Assembly (NCBI GenBank): GCA_025453595.1
Contig: JALOQB010000012.1
Coordinates: forward strand, 1-40,497
DNA: 40,497 nucleotides
Direction of reading: 5' to 3'
Origin: Polyangiaceae bacterium
Lineage (GTDB): Bacteria; Myxococcota_A; Polyangia; Polyangiales; Polyangiaceae
The notes beneath the pieces are model-generated. The model was given only the letters and a program-made list of their open reading frames with translations. It searched no databases and was not told where the DNA came from. Positions 15,965-27,750 of the stretch are shown here, one piece after another; within the stretch, counting starts at the first letter, position 1, and every line of letters starts with the position of its first letter. Both the position numbers and the translations under genes were made by a program.

Positions 15965-16738
15965 ATGCCTATCGATGTAGTCGAGCTCCGCAAGAGGGTT
16001 CAAGCGCTGCAATTTCGCGGGGATCCGGGCGCCCCCGAGCTGGCGCACGAACTGGTATCTGCCGTCGAGGAAGAAAGCGGTGAGATCTCCCTGGCCAGCT
16101 CGGACGCCCTGGATCTTCTCGCCAGCTGTTATCTTGCCCGCGGGGATGGACCACGTGCCCTGCGGTTCTTCTCGAAGGCATTGCAGGTGGGTCGGGCGGC
16201 CGGAGAGCCTCGCGCTACGCTCGCGATACGGACATCGTTCCTTGCGTTTGCGCACCTGCTCCGGGGCGATACAGAACCCGCTGTCGATGCAGCAAAGAAT
16301 GCCCTGTCTTTGCGAGAAGATGCACCGGTCGCCGCCCAGGCCAAGGTGGCCGGGAACGCGGCAGCCGTGTTTGCTGGAGCAAGGCAGCTTGAACTGGCGG
16401 CCACGCTGTACGAGGAAGTGGATACCCTCCTTGCGCCGCTGGATGCAGGTGATGGCGATGAGGCTCTCGAGGCCTGTACAGACCGGGCGACAGCAGCCCT
16501 GAATCTGGGCCGTACCGAGGTTAGCCGGGGCAACCATGAGGCGGCCGAGCGGGCGCTCCTGCGGGCCATGACCCAGATGGAGCGGCTCCGTCAGCTGGGA
16601 CTGCAGCCACAAGAAGCACAGATCGAGACCCTGCGGACGACCTGGGATCAACTGGTGGAACAGCACCCCGTGGAGGCGGCGCTCCGGGAAGACTTCACGC
16701 GACGTGGCATCGCGCTGCTGGCCCCCTCGCCAGCATGA
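15965..16738 (+). CDS. TPR-repeat protein, unknown partner
   Basis: A 257-residue soluble, all-helical protein without signal peptide. At least four TPR-like helix pairs can be followed, for example LDLLASCYLARGDGPRALRF, SFLAFAHLLRGDTEPAVDAA, GNAAAVFAGARQLELAATLY and ALNLGRTEVSRGNHEAAERA, each with the small-residue/aromatic spacing of TPR helices. TPR proteins are protein-interaction scaffolds; no specific partner is indicated. It is transcribed divergently from the VIT/VWA lipoprotein across a 197-nt gap and ends 12 nt from the convergent TSP3 gene. The ATG at 15965 is preferred over a GTG at 15944. Its codon use looks less GC-extreme than its neighbours. Confidence 0.75.
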   Translation: MPIDVVELRKRVQALQFRGDPGAPELAHELVSAVEEESGEISLASSDALDLLASCYLARGDGPRALRFFSKALQVGRAAGEPRATLAIRTSFLAFAHLLRGDTEPAVDAAKNALSLREDAPVAAQAKVAGNAAAVFAGARQLELAATLYEEVDTLLAPLDAGDGDEALEACTDRATAALNLGRTEVSRGNHEAAERALLRAMTQMERLRQLGLQPQEAQIETLRTTWDQLVEQHPVEAALREDFTRRGIALLAPSPA

Positions 16739-16750
16739 AAGAACGCAAGG

Positions 16751-19700
16751 TCAAGGCGCGACAGTCCCCCCCCCCTGAACCCGTCGACCTACACTTACCT
16801 GCGCTAAGCGACGACGACGACGCAGCACGGCGACCAGCGCACCAAGGACCGCGAGGGCCCCTGTGCTGGACGACGAGGACTGGCCAGCGGTGCTGCAGGA
16901 GCAGCCGCCCTCCAGGTCCGTCGCCGCCGCGTTCGTGGTCGGGCTCGCGTTGCCGGCGCCGCCGACGCCCGCCAGCCCGGAGCCGCCGGTGCCTGCGATG
17001 CCGGAACCAGCCTGTCCGGAACCTCCGGACCCGGCGGTGGCCGAACCAGCGACGCCGCTGCCGGCCTCGCCGCCCGCACCGGCAGCGGTGGAGCCAGCCT
17101 CGCCGCCTGCGCCTGCGCCGGCCTCGCCACCCGCGCCCGCACCGGCCTCGCCGCCTGCGCCTGCGCCGGCCTCGCCACCTGCGCCTGCGCCGGCCTCACC
17201 GCCTGCACCTGCGCCGGCCTCACCGCCTGCGCCTGCGCCGGCCTCGCCGCCCGCACCGCCACCGCCGTTACCGCCGACGCCGGTGCTGTCATCTGCATCG
17301 AGGAAGTTGGGGATACCGTCGTTGTCGACGTCGCCGGTGCCCTCGTCCTGGTCGGTCTTCTCGTCGCCATCGGCGTCGGTGTCGAGCCAGTTCTTCTTGC
17401 CATCGTTGTCGACGTCATCGCCAAGGTTGGCGGCAGTGGCGGCGGCGATTTCATCCTTGGTGAGGATGCCGTCGCCGTCGTCATCGGCGTCCTTGTAATC
17501 CGGGAGGCCGTCGCCATCGGTGTCGCCACCGCCTTCCTGATCATCCGTCAGACCATCGCCGTCCTGATCCTCGGTGGCAGCGTCGAGGAAGTTGGGCTTC
17601 CCATCACCGTCCTTGTCGAAGGTGCCATCCAGCACATCGTCGAGGCCGTCGGCGTCGGCGTCGGTGTCGAGCCAGTTCTTCTTGCCATCGCCGTCGACGT
17701 CGTCGGTCAGGCCGGCACCATTGGCGAGGGCGATTTCATCCTTGGTGAGGATGCCGTCGTTGTCGTCGTCGCTGTCGCGGAAATCAGGGTTCCCATCGCC
17801 ATCGGTATCGCCCGAGCCTTCCTGGTCATCGGTGAGGCCGTCGCCGTCCTGATCTTCGGTGAGCGGGTCGAGGAAGTTGGGCTTCTTGTCCCCATCGCTG
17901 TCGGTGACGCCTTCAGCGACGTCGCCATCCGCGAGGCCGTCGGCGTCGGCGTCGGTGTCGAGCCAGTTCTTCTTGCCATCGCCGTCGACGTCGTCGGTCA
18001 GGCCAGCGGCGTTGGCGAGGGTGAGTTCATCCTTGGTGGGGATGCCGTCGCCATCGTCGTCCGGATCCTGGAAGTCGGGCAGACCGTCGCCATCGGTGTC
18101 GCCGTTCCCTTCGATCTCATCGGGGATGGTGTCACCGTCGAAGTCGAGCTTGTCGTTGTCGAGGAAGTTGGGCTTGCCATCGCCATCGGTATCGCCGAGG
18201 CCCTCGGTGGCGTCGCCATCGAGCTTGCCGTCACCATCCGCGTCGGTGTCGAGCCAGTTCTTCTTCCCGTCAAAATCAACGTCGTTGGTCTGTCCGGAGA
18301 CATTGGCGGCGTTGATCTCGTCCTTGGTAAGGAGGCCATCGCCGTCGTCATCAGGGTCCTTGTAATCCGGGACCTTGTCGCCGTCGGTGTCGCCGCCACC
18401 TTCCTGCTCGTCGGTCAGGCCGTCGCCGTCCTGGTCTTCGGTGAGCGGGTCGAGGAAGTTGGGCTTCTTGTCGCCGTCCTTGTCGCCGGTGCCCTCGACA
18501 CCGTCCGCGATGCCATCGGCGTCGGCGTCGTTGTCGAGCCAGTTCTTCTTGCCATCGCCATCAACGTCATCGCCGAGGTTGGCGGCGCCGGCGGCGGCGA
18601 TTTCATCCTTGGTGAGGATGCCATCGTTGTCGTCGTCCGGGTCGTTGAAGTCGGGCTTGCCGTCGCCGTCGGTGTCGCCCGAGCCTTCCTGCTCGTCGGT
18701 CAGGCCGTCGCCGTCGGTATCTTGCTTGTTGCTGTCGAGGAAGTTGGGGATGCCATCGCCGTCACCGTCGGCGGTCCCTTCGGCGGGGTCACCATCCGCG
18801 AGGCCGTCGCCATCGGCGTCGGTGTCGAGCCAGTTCTTCTTCCCGTCGAGATCGACGTCGTTGCCAAGACCTGAACCGTTGGCGAGGGTGATCTCGTCCT
18901 TGGTGAGGATGCCGTCACCATCGTCATCGTCATCGTTGAAGTCGGGCTTGCCGTCGCCGTCGGTATCACCGTTGCCCTCGATCACGTCGGGGATGGTATC
19001 GCCGTCGGTATCCTGGGCATCGCTATCGAGGAAGTTGGGGAAGCCGTCGCCATCGGTATCACCGAGGCCCTCGGTGGCGTCGCCATCGAGCTTGCCGTCG
19101 GCATCGGCATCGTTGTCGAGCCAGTTCTTCTTCCCGTCAAAATCGACGTCGTCGCCGAGGTTGGCGGCGGTGGCAGCGGCGATTTCATCCTTGGTGAGGA
19201 TGCCGTCGTTGTCGTCGTCATCGTCGCGGAAATCAGGCTTACCGTCGCCGTCGGTGTCGCCGCCACCTTCCTGGTCGTCGGTGAGGCCGTCGCCGTCCTG
19301 GTCTTCGGTGAGCGGGTCGAGGAAGTTGGGCTTCTTGTCCCCGTCGCTGTCGCCGGTGCCCTCGGTCTCGTCGAGCTGACCGTCCCCATCGGCGTCGGTG
19401 TCGAGCCAGTTCTTCTTGCCATCGCTGTCGACGTCGTCGGTCAGGTTGGCGGCGGTGGCAGCGGCGATTTCATCCTTGGTGAGGATGCCGTCACCATCGT
19501 CATCGGCGTCGTTGAAGTCAGGCTTGCCGTCGCCGTCGGTGTCGCCCGAGCCTTCCTGCTCGTCGGTCAGGCCATCGCCATCGGTATCCTCGGAGAGGGG
19601 GTCGAGGAAGTTGGGCTTCTTGTCCCCGTCGCTGTCGCCGGTGCCTTCGACGGCATCGTCGAGGCCGTCGGCATCGGCGTCGGTATCGAGCCAGTTCTTC

Positions 19701-21085
19701 TTCCCGTCGCCGTCGACGTCGTCAGTCAGGCCCGAACCATTGGCGAGGGCGATCTCGTCCTTGGTGAGGATGCCGTCACCATCGTCATCGTCATCGAGGG
19801 CGTCGATGAGGCCATCGCCGTCGGTGTTGATCGACTTGCCACCATCGGTCTCGACAAAGTCATCGAGGCCATCGCCATCTGAATCCTTCTTGGTGGGGTC
19901 GGTGCCGAGGGCCTTTTCCTGGTTGTTGGTGAGGCCATCGCCGTCGATGTCGGTGCTGCACTGGCTGGGCGTGCCAACGCAGAGGAACCCATCTTCGAGG
20001 CCGCAGGACTTGGAGCAGCCGTCGTTGTCCTTGTCGTTGGCGTCGTCGCAGGCCTCGGCGGTGCCGTCGGCGCGCAGGTCGATGATGCCGTTGCCGCAGA
20101 GGCGAGCGATGTCGTTGAGGGTGCAGATATCGCTGGGCTTGCCGATGACAGGGCCGCAGCGGTTCTCGACCTTGTCTTCGTCGCGCAGGTAGAGGATCGC
20201 CTGGTCGGCCTTGAAATCGCCGAGGACCCCGAAGGTGACGCTGGCAGGGAACCCACCGACCCCCGAGTTGGTGAGATCGTTGGAGTTAGCGGTCCCCACG
20301 GGGACCGGCGCGTTCCGGTTGTTGCTGTTGAAGACGACCTCGGTCTCGGACATCGAGACCTCGAGGAGGGCCAGGCCGCCTTGCTCCCAGTAAACGAGCT
20401 CGAAGGGGTAGACACCGATCTCGCTGAAGGTGGCGCGCCGGGTGTCCATCGCGGGGGAGCGGTTGCCCTGGAACTCGGCGATCGTCACGTTGCCGATGCG
20501 GAGCTGGTAGCCGTCATCGGAGCCGATGGCGAAGGTCTTGGTGCCGGCGGTGCGGATGTTGATGAGGCCCGTGTACCGGACAGCGAAGGCGTCGCGCACC
20601 ACCGGGGTCGCCGGCTGGTGCGACTTGCAGATCTCGCCGCCGCTGGACTGGGACCAGGGGAAGAGGAAGTCGTAGCCGAAGCCGCCGTTGGTGCCCGGGG
20701 TGTCATCGAAGTAGTCGAGGAGGTACGAGATCCCGAAGAAGTTGGTGATCCCGTTGTTGACCGTGGTGGGGGCTGCCTGCGCGGGGATGGTGCCGCTGCC
20801 GGACTGGTTGACCAGGTTCGACGCCAGCGTCGAGTTGTTCACCGTGCCGCTCTGCGCTGCCGCCGCAAAATGCGAGCAGAGCCCCTCGGCCGGCTTGGTG
20901 AAGGGCACGCCAGCCACGCGCGAATCAGCCGGAACCACCGTGACCGGAGCGGCCTCGGCGGCGCTGCTGACCAGCGAGAACGCGCCCACGAGCAGCGAGA
21001 GCGAGGCCTTGGGAAGCGCTCGCCCCAGCGCCAGCACGCGCTGGCCGAGGCGGGTCAACTTCGGGGAAGAAGGGCTAGATTTCAT
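16751..21085 (-). CDS. PA14/TSP3-repeat surface protein with MYXO-CTERM-like anchor
   Basis: A 1444-residue secreted calcium-binding-type protein. A signal peptide (1-45, SAAEA|APV) is followed by a PA14-like domain (about 110-260, with IGSDDGYQLRIGNVTIAEF), a myxobacterial cysteine-rich repeat (CGNGIIDLRADGTAEACDD, 330-348), and TSP3-type Asp-rich repeats (378-1268) in nearly nine 95-97-residue units rich in DxDGDGxxD loops. A Gly/Ala/Glu linker (1269-1384) leads to GCSC (1394-1397), a hydrophobic segment (1407-1421) and RRRRR (1422-1426), the architecture of MYXO-CTERM sorting signals. An unusual 18-residue tail follows the arginines. TSP3 repeats fold around Ca2+ in known proteins; here they probably form a rigid stalk presenting the PA14 domain. 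The ATG at 21085 has GGAG at good spacing. Confidence 0.93.
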   Translation of the reverse strand: MKSSPSSPKLTRLGQRVLALGRALPKASLSLLVGAFSLVSSAAEAAPVTVVPADSRVAGVPFTKPAEGLCSHFAAAAQSGTVNNSTLASNLVNQSGSGTIPAQAAPTTVNNGITNFFGISYLLDYFDDTPGTNGGFGYDFLFPWSQSSGGEICKSHQPATPVVRDAFAVRYTGLINIRTAGTKTFAIGSDDGYQLRIGNVTIAEFQGNRSPAMDTRRATFSEIGVYPFELVYWEQGGLALLEVSMSETEVVFNSNNRNAPVPVGTANSNDLTNSGVGGFPASVTFGVLGDFKADQAILYLRDEDKVENRCGPVIGKPSDICTLNDIARLCGNGIIDLRADGTAEACDDANDKDNDGCSKSCGLEDGFLCVGTPSQCSTDIDGDGLTNNQEKALGTDPTKKDSDGDGLDDFVETDGGKSINTDGDGLIDALDDDDDGDGILTKDEIALANGSGLTDDVDGDGKKNWLDTDADADGLDDAVEGTGDSDGDKKPNFLDPLSEDTDGDGLTDEQEGSGDTDGDGKPDFNDADDDGDGILTKDEIAAATAANLTDDVDSDGKKNWLDTDADGDGQLDETEGTGDSDGDKKPNFLDPLTEDQDGDGLTDDQEGGGDTDGDGKPDFRDDDDDNDGILTKDEIAAATAANLGDDVDFDGKKNWLDNDADADGKLDGDATEGLGDTDGDGFPNFLDSDAQDTDGDTIPDVIEGNGDTDGDGKPDFNDDDDDGDGILTKDEITLANGSGLGNDVDLDGKKNWLDTDADGDGLADGDPAEGTADGDGDGIPNFLDSNKQDTDGDGLTDEQEGSGDTDGDGKPDFNDPDDDNDGILTKDEIAAAGAANLGDDVDGDGKKNWLDNDADADGIADGVEGTGDKDGDKKPNFLDPLTEDQDGDGLTDEQEGGGDTDGDKVPDYKDPDDDGDGLLTKDEINAANVSGQTNDVDFDGKKNWLDTDADGDGKLDGDATEGLGDTDGDGKPNFLDNDKLDFDGDTIPDEIEGNGDTDGDGLPDFQDPDDDGDGIPTKDELTLANAAGLTDDVDGDGKKNWLDTDADADGLADGDVAEGVTDSDGDKKPNFLDPLTEDQDGDGLTDDQEGSGDTDGDGNPDFRDSDDDNDGILTKDEIALANGAGLTDDVDGDGKKNWLDTDADADGLDDVLDGTFDKDGDGKPNFLDAATEDQDGDGLTDDQEGGGDTDGDGLPDYKDADDDGDGILTKDEIAAATAANLGDDVDNDGKKNWLDTDADGDEKTDQDEGTGDVDNDGIPNFLDADDSTGVGGNGGGGAGGEAGAGAGGEAGAGAGGEAGAGAGGEAGAGAGGEAGAGAGGEAGAGAGGEAGSTAAGAGGEAGSGVAGSATAGSGGSGQAGSGIAGTGGSGLAGVGGAGNASPTTNAAATDLEGGCSCSTAGQSSSSSTGALAVLGALVAVLRRRRRLAQVSVGRRVQGGGTVAP
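16934..17281 (-). repeat. Gly/Ala-rich linker with six perfect GGEAGAGA octapeptides
   Basis: Within the TSP3 protein, 116 residues are almost only Gly, Ala, Ser and Glu. Positions 17108-17251 encode six consecutive perfect GGEAGAGA octapeptides, a 24-bp tandem repeat at DNA level, with synonymous changes between copies. The remainder degrades to Ser/Gly/Ala. It probably spans the periplasm or outer membrane between stalk and anchor. Confidence 0.9.
17282..19954 (-). repeat. TSP3 repeat array with a three-unit higher-order period
   Basis: Units begin at each DDDxDGILTKDEI block and measure 95, 95, 97, 97, 95, 97, 97, 95 residues plus a partial ninth. Units 2-4 (18641-19507) and 5-7 (17774-18640) have the same order of lengths and signatures. 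The second unit of each triplet has KLDGDATEGLGDTDGDG and GDTIPD; the third has TLAN, LADGD and SGDTDGDG; the first has GGGDTDGD. The higher-order unit is therefore 289 residues or 867 bp. Confidence 0.9.
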
Positions 21086-21354
21086 CGACAACTCCGCACA
21101 AGAGGAGGCTACGCCACGTGGTGGCCTGACCAGAGGACACCACACATGACTGTACCCGAGGCGAACCCCCTTCTTCCAGCGAAGATTCGGCCACAAAGGC
21201 CCTTTGCAGATGGGTCAATTCGAAACACCTGAGCTGTCGTCAGGTAGATCGACCAAGACAAACGTAAGGGGGCTGCTTGTCGCGATAGAATTGCCCTATA
21301 GTCGTACATTTTTGGCGACAACACTTTGCAAGTCCGGAGGGAGGGAACCACGCC
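21086..21354. other. Intergenic region upstream of the TSP3 gene
   Basis: This 269-nt stretch is less GC-rich than its surroundings. On the minus strand a weak TTGTCG-N15-TATAGG pair occurs at 21321-21295. A 6-bp inverted repeat ACCTGA/TCAGGT with a 7-nt loop lies at 21227-21245. Short open frames here have no coding character. It most likely carries the TSP3 gene promoter and a leader of about 200 nt. Confidence 0.4.
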
Positions 21355-22740
<1,386 letters not shown>

Positions 22741-22763
22741 CGTGAGACCCCCGCCTTCGATGA

Positions 22764-22777
22764 ATCTTGTACAAGAT
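22764..22777. promoter_or_regulatory. 14-bp perfect palindrome upstream of the hybrid kinase
   Basis: ATCTTGTACAAGAT is perfectly self-complementary and lies 24-37 nt upstream of the kinase start, within a short AT-rich gap between response regulator and kinase. Its size and position suggest a dimeric regulator's operator. The identity of the protein is unknown. Confidence 0.45.
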
Positions 22778-22829
22778 CTAGCAAATATGACGAAAAAGAA
22801 ACGAGCGAAATCGCACCGGCGGCAAGAGA

Positions 22830-23216
22830 TCAATCGCAAGCTGAGACGCAAATTTTGCGCACGGCCTCCCGCAGATCCTGGATGCGGAACGGCTTCTTGA
22901 CCCGCGGGTTGGGCACCTGGGCCAGGAAGGTTTGCACCTCCGGAGAGGAGGCTCCGCCGGTGAGGAACAGCACCCGCGACCGCAGGGACGCGCCCTGCTG
23001 GAAGAGGCGCCGGTAAAACGAGATACCGTCGCAGGCTGGCATCATCAGGTCGCACAGGATGGCGTCGAAACGCTGCCCTTCCTGGAGCCAGCCGAGGGCC
23101 TGTTCTGCCTGCACCGTTGTCTTCACCTCGAACTCGGGCTCAAGCACCCGACGCAGCAGGCTGAGCACAGGCGCCTCGTCGTCGATGATGAGGATGTGAC
23201 CCGAACGGACTTCCAT
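22830..23216 (-). CDS. Single-domain response regulator
   Basis: A 128-residue stand-alone receiver (CheY/Spo0F-like size). It has the acidic pair in ILIIDDEAPVL (8-18), phosphoacceptor Asp56 in AILCDLMMP, Thr/Ser in VLFLTGGASS and Lys in RVKKPF. No output domain is attached, so it would act through protein contact or by shuttling phosphoryl groups. ATG at 23216 has AGGAG/GGGAG upstream. It precedes the hybrid kinase by 89 nt on the same strand, consistent with a phosphorelay partner. Note that it is separated from the kinase by a palindrome that could give the kinase its own control. Confidence 0.9.
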   Translation of the reverse strand: MEVRSGHILIIDDEAPVLSLLRRVLEPEFEVKTTVQAEQALGWLQEGQRFDAILCDLMMPACDGISFYRRLFQQGASLRSRVLFLTGGASSPEVQTFLAQVPNPRVKKPFRIQDLREAVRKICVSACD

Positions 23217-23334
23217 GCTCCCAGCTCTCCTGCCTCTTGGTGTAACCGCACCCCTGGGGGGCTTCGCCCGGGAAAGACCCGAGGTGTTCTCCCGATGCAC
23301 CTGCAAGGTCGGGGCCACCGCCAGGGGTAGGGGT

Positions 23335-24507
23335 TCAGGGGAGCGGGTGCGCCAGCAGGAAGTCGATCACACCGAAGCGGAAGCCGTCGGACAGCGCGGG
23401 GATGTGCTTGCCCCCCTGGATGCTCCAGAGCTGCACCGCGGAGCCAGCCTTGCAGCCCTGGTGCGCCAGCACCGTGGTCTCGGCGCCGCTGATCGAGGGC
23501 TCGACATCCACCGCGGGGGCCTCGCTGGTGTCAGGGGAACAGCCGTTGTAGCCCGCCCACAGCGCCGCGGTCTTGGCCGCGGAAGGGTAGGGTTGACCGA
23601 AGAACATGCCCCCCTGGTAGAGCACCGTCTCGTCTGCCGTGCCGTGGATCTGCACCACCGTGACCGGGGCCTTGGGGGCGCAGGCCTCGACCTTGTCGAA
23701 GGTCGCGCCAGCCAGGCTCGCCACCCCCGCCACTCGCCCCCCCAGCTCGCAGGCCATCCGGTACGACATGAAGCCCCCGTTCGAGTGCCCCACAAAGAAC
23801 ACCCGCCGGGGGTCCACCGGGTAACGCTTCTCGATCTCGTCCAGCAACCCGGTCAGGTACCCCACGTCGTCGGCCTTCGACAGGCCAAAGCCGCAGCAGG
23901 CGTCGGTGGCGTTCCAGTGGCGCTTGCCCGTCCCGTCGAAGGTGCCATCGGGGTGGATGTAGAAGAACTTCCGCTCGTCTGCCACCTTGCGCAGCCCGAA
24001 CAGGATCTCCTGGATGGATCCGGAAGCCCCGTACCCGTGGAGCAGCACCACCAGCGGCAGCGCCTCGCCGGGCTTGTACCCACCAGGCACGTAGAGCGAC
24101 GCCGGGCGGGCCCCGCCAAAAGGATCCGGATCAAAGGCCCCCTCCGCGGCCACCCCACCGGCACCGCCGCCAGCGCCGGCCCCTCCTGCCCCGCCGCCCC
24201 CTGCCCCGCTGCCCCCTGCCCCGGCCCCCGCCTCGCCGCTGCCCCCCGCGCCTCCGGCGCCGGCCCCACCGGCGCCTGCCTGTCCGGAACTTCCGGATAC
24301 TGCCCCGGCACCGGCCGCGCCGCTCCCGGCCGCGCCGCCGTTCCCCGCCTCACCACCGGCGCCCGAGCCGCCGGCCCCCGGGGAGCCGCTCTGTCCGGAG
24401 CTTCCGGATATCCCTGCGGCGCCCTGGGGGTTCGAGGGGTCGGGGTCGGAGGAGCAGGCGAGGAGGAGCGGGAGGGCGAGGGGGGCGAGGGAGGCGAGGC
24501 GAGGCAC
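23335..24507 (-). CDS. Esterase/depolymerase lipoprotein (LpqC/PHB depolymerase-like)
   Basis: A 390-residue secreted alpha/beta hydrolase of the PHB depolymerase/feruloyl or acetylxylan esterase type. A lipobox (LLAC, Cys18) is followed by a Gly/Ala/Ser linker (about 28-120), then the catalytic domain. The oxyanion region is VVLLHGYGASGS (153-164). The nucleophile is Ser242 in GHSNGGFMSYR, the acid is probably Asp292 in HGTADETV, and the base is His368 in GGKHIP. Four or more cysteines (DACCGFG, NGCSPD, HQGCK) suggest disulfides. Known relatives hydrolyse polyhydroxyalkanoates or aromatic esters on plant polysaccharides; substrate is undetermined. The GTG start at 24507 gives a good signal peptide but no clear ribosome site. 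It lies 56 nt after cdsA. Confidence 0.9.
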   Translation of the reverse strand: MPRLASLAPLALPLLLACSSDPDPSNPQGAAGISGSSGQSGSPGAGGSGAGGEAGNGGAAGSGAAGAGAVSGSSGQAGAGGAGAGGAGGSGEAGAGAGGSGAGGGGAGGAGAGGGAGGVAAEGAFDPDPFGGARPASLYVPGGYKPGEALPLVVLLHGYGASGSIQEILFGLRKVADERKFFYIHPDGTFDGTGKRHWNATDACCGFGLSKADDVGYLTGLLDEIEKRYPVDPRRVFFVGHSNGGFMSYRMACELGGRVAGVASLAGATFDKVEACAPKAPVTVVQIHGTADETVLYQGGMFFGQPYPSAAKTAALWAGYNGCSPDTSEAPAVDVEPSISGAETTVLAHQGCKAGSAVQLWSIQGGKHIPALSDGFRFGVIDFLLAHPLP

Positions 24508-24563
24508 GGGGGGCAGCGTAGAGCAGGGCGCCCCGCCGGCAAGAGAGAACGCCCGGGGCCGGC

Positions 24564-25387
24564 TCAGGCCATGAGGAAGCGGGAGAACAGGTAGACGAAG
24601 ACGCTGACGAGGAGCACGGCGTCGACGCGGTCGAGGATGCCGCCGTGGCCGGGGACGATGGCGCCGGAGTCCTTGATGCCGGTGGAGCGCTTGAGGAGGG
24701 ACTCGCCCAGGTCACCGAGCTGGCCGACGGTGCCGGCGACGAGGCCGAGGACGATGCCGGGGACCAGGGGGAGCGAGGGCAGGACGGTGAAGTGGGCGAC
24801 GACCGGGCTGAGGGTGGCGCCGAGGACCGCGCCGATGGCGCCCTCGACGGTCTTCTTGGGGCTGACCGCCGGGTAGAGCTTGTGCTTGCCGAGGAAGCGG
24901 CCAGCGAAGTACCCGGCGGTGTCGGCGATCCAGCCGATGGCGAGGGTGAGGATGATGAGCCCTGCCCCCCTGGGAGCGCCGTGCTCCTTGAGCATGCGGG
25001 GCAGGAGCGTGAGGCCGCCGAGCCAGAGAGGACCGAAGGCGCCGGCGCAGGTGCGGAGGGCCGCGGTCTCGATGTCGCCGAGGCGCCAGAGCGGGGTCAG
25101 GATGGCGATCATCGGCACGCCGAGGGCCACCGCGAGCAGGGCCCGGGGGTCATCGAGGAGGAAGTAGAGCACCAGCGACACGCCGACGCTGGTCACCACC
25201 CCGACCCCCTGGGCCGCGCTGTCGCCCGGGTGGGTCATCTTGAAGAACTCGACCGCCCCCACCACCGTCGCCAGCAGCACGAACAGGAAGAAGACGATGG
25301 GCGGCGCCAGGTACAGCATCGCCAGCATCAGCGGGACCATCACCACCGCGGTCGCGAACCGGGTGAGCAGGTTCTTGTTGGCCTCGT

Positions 25388-25391
<4 letters not shown>
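24564..25391 (-). CDS. cdsA: Phosphatidate cytidylyltransferase
   Basis: A 275-residue inner-membrane enzyme forming CDP-diacylglycerol from phosphatidate and CTP, the central step of phospholipid synthesis. About eight hydrophobic segments are visible. The family signature SLLKRSTGIKDSGAIVPGHG (229-248), continued by GILDRVDA, carries the conserved Lys/Asp residues and metal-binding aspartates. WIADTAGYFAGRFLGKHKL and SPKKTVEGAIG are also characteristic. The start is GTG at 25391, overlapping the lipB stop as GTGA. Length is normal. Confidence 0.97.

Positions 25392-27746
<2,355 letters not shown>

Positions 27747-27750
<4 letters not shown>

Noticed and set aside
16751..16810. Frameshift at the C-terminus of the TSP3 protein as a definite error
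   Set aside because: The extended frame is open and stops normally; without orthologues an error cannot be claimed.
17108..17251. 24-bp tandem repeats as a possible CRISPR or minisatellite
   Set aside because: They are contiguous, without spacers, and encode an in-frame octapeptide repeat of the surface protein.
17574..20192. Long Ser/Pro-rich plus-strand frames opposite the TSP3 gene
   Set aside because: They are the antisense reading of Asp/Gly-rich repeat codons (SSQFFLPS patterns) and have no starts or features of their own.
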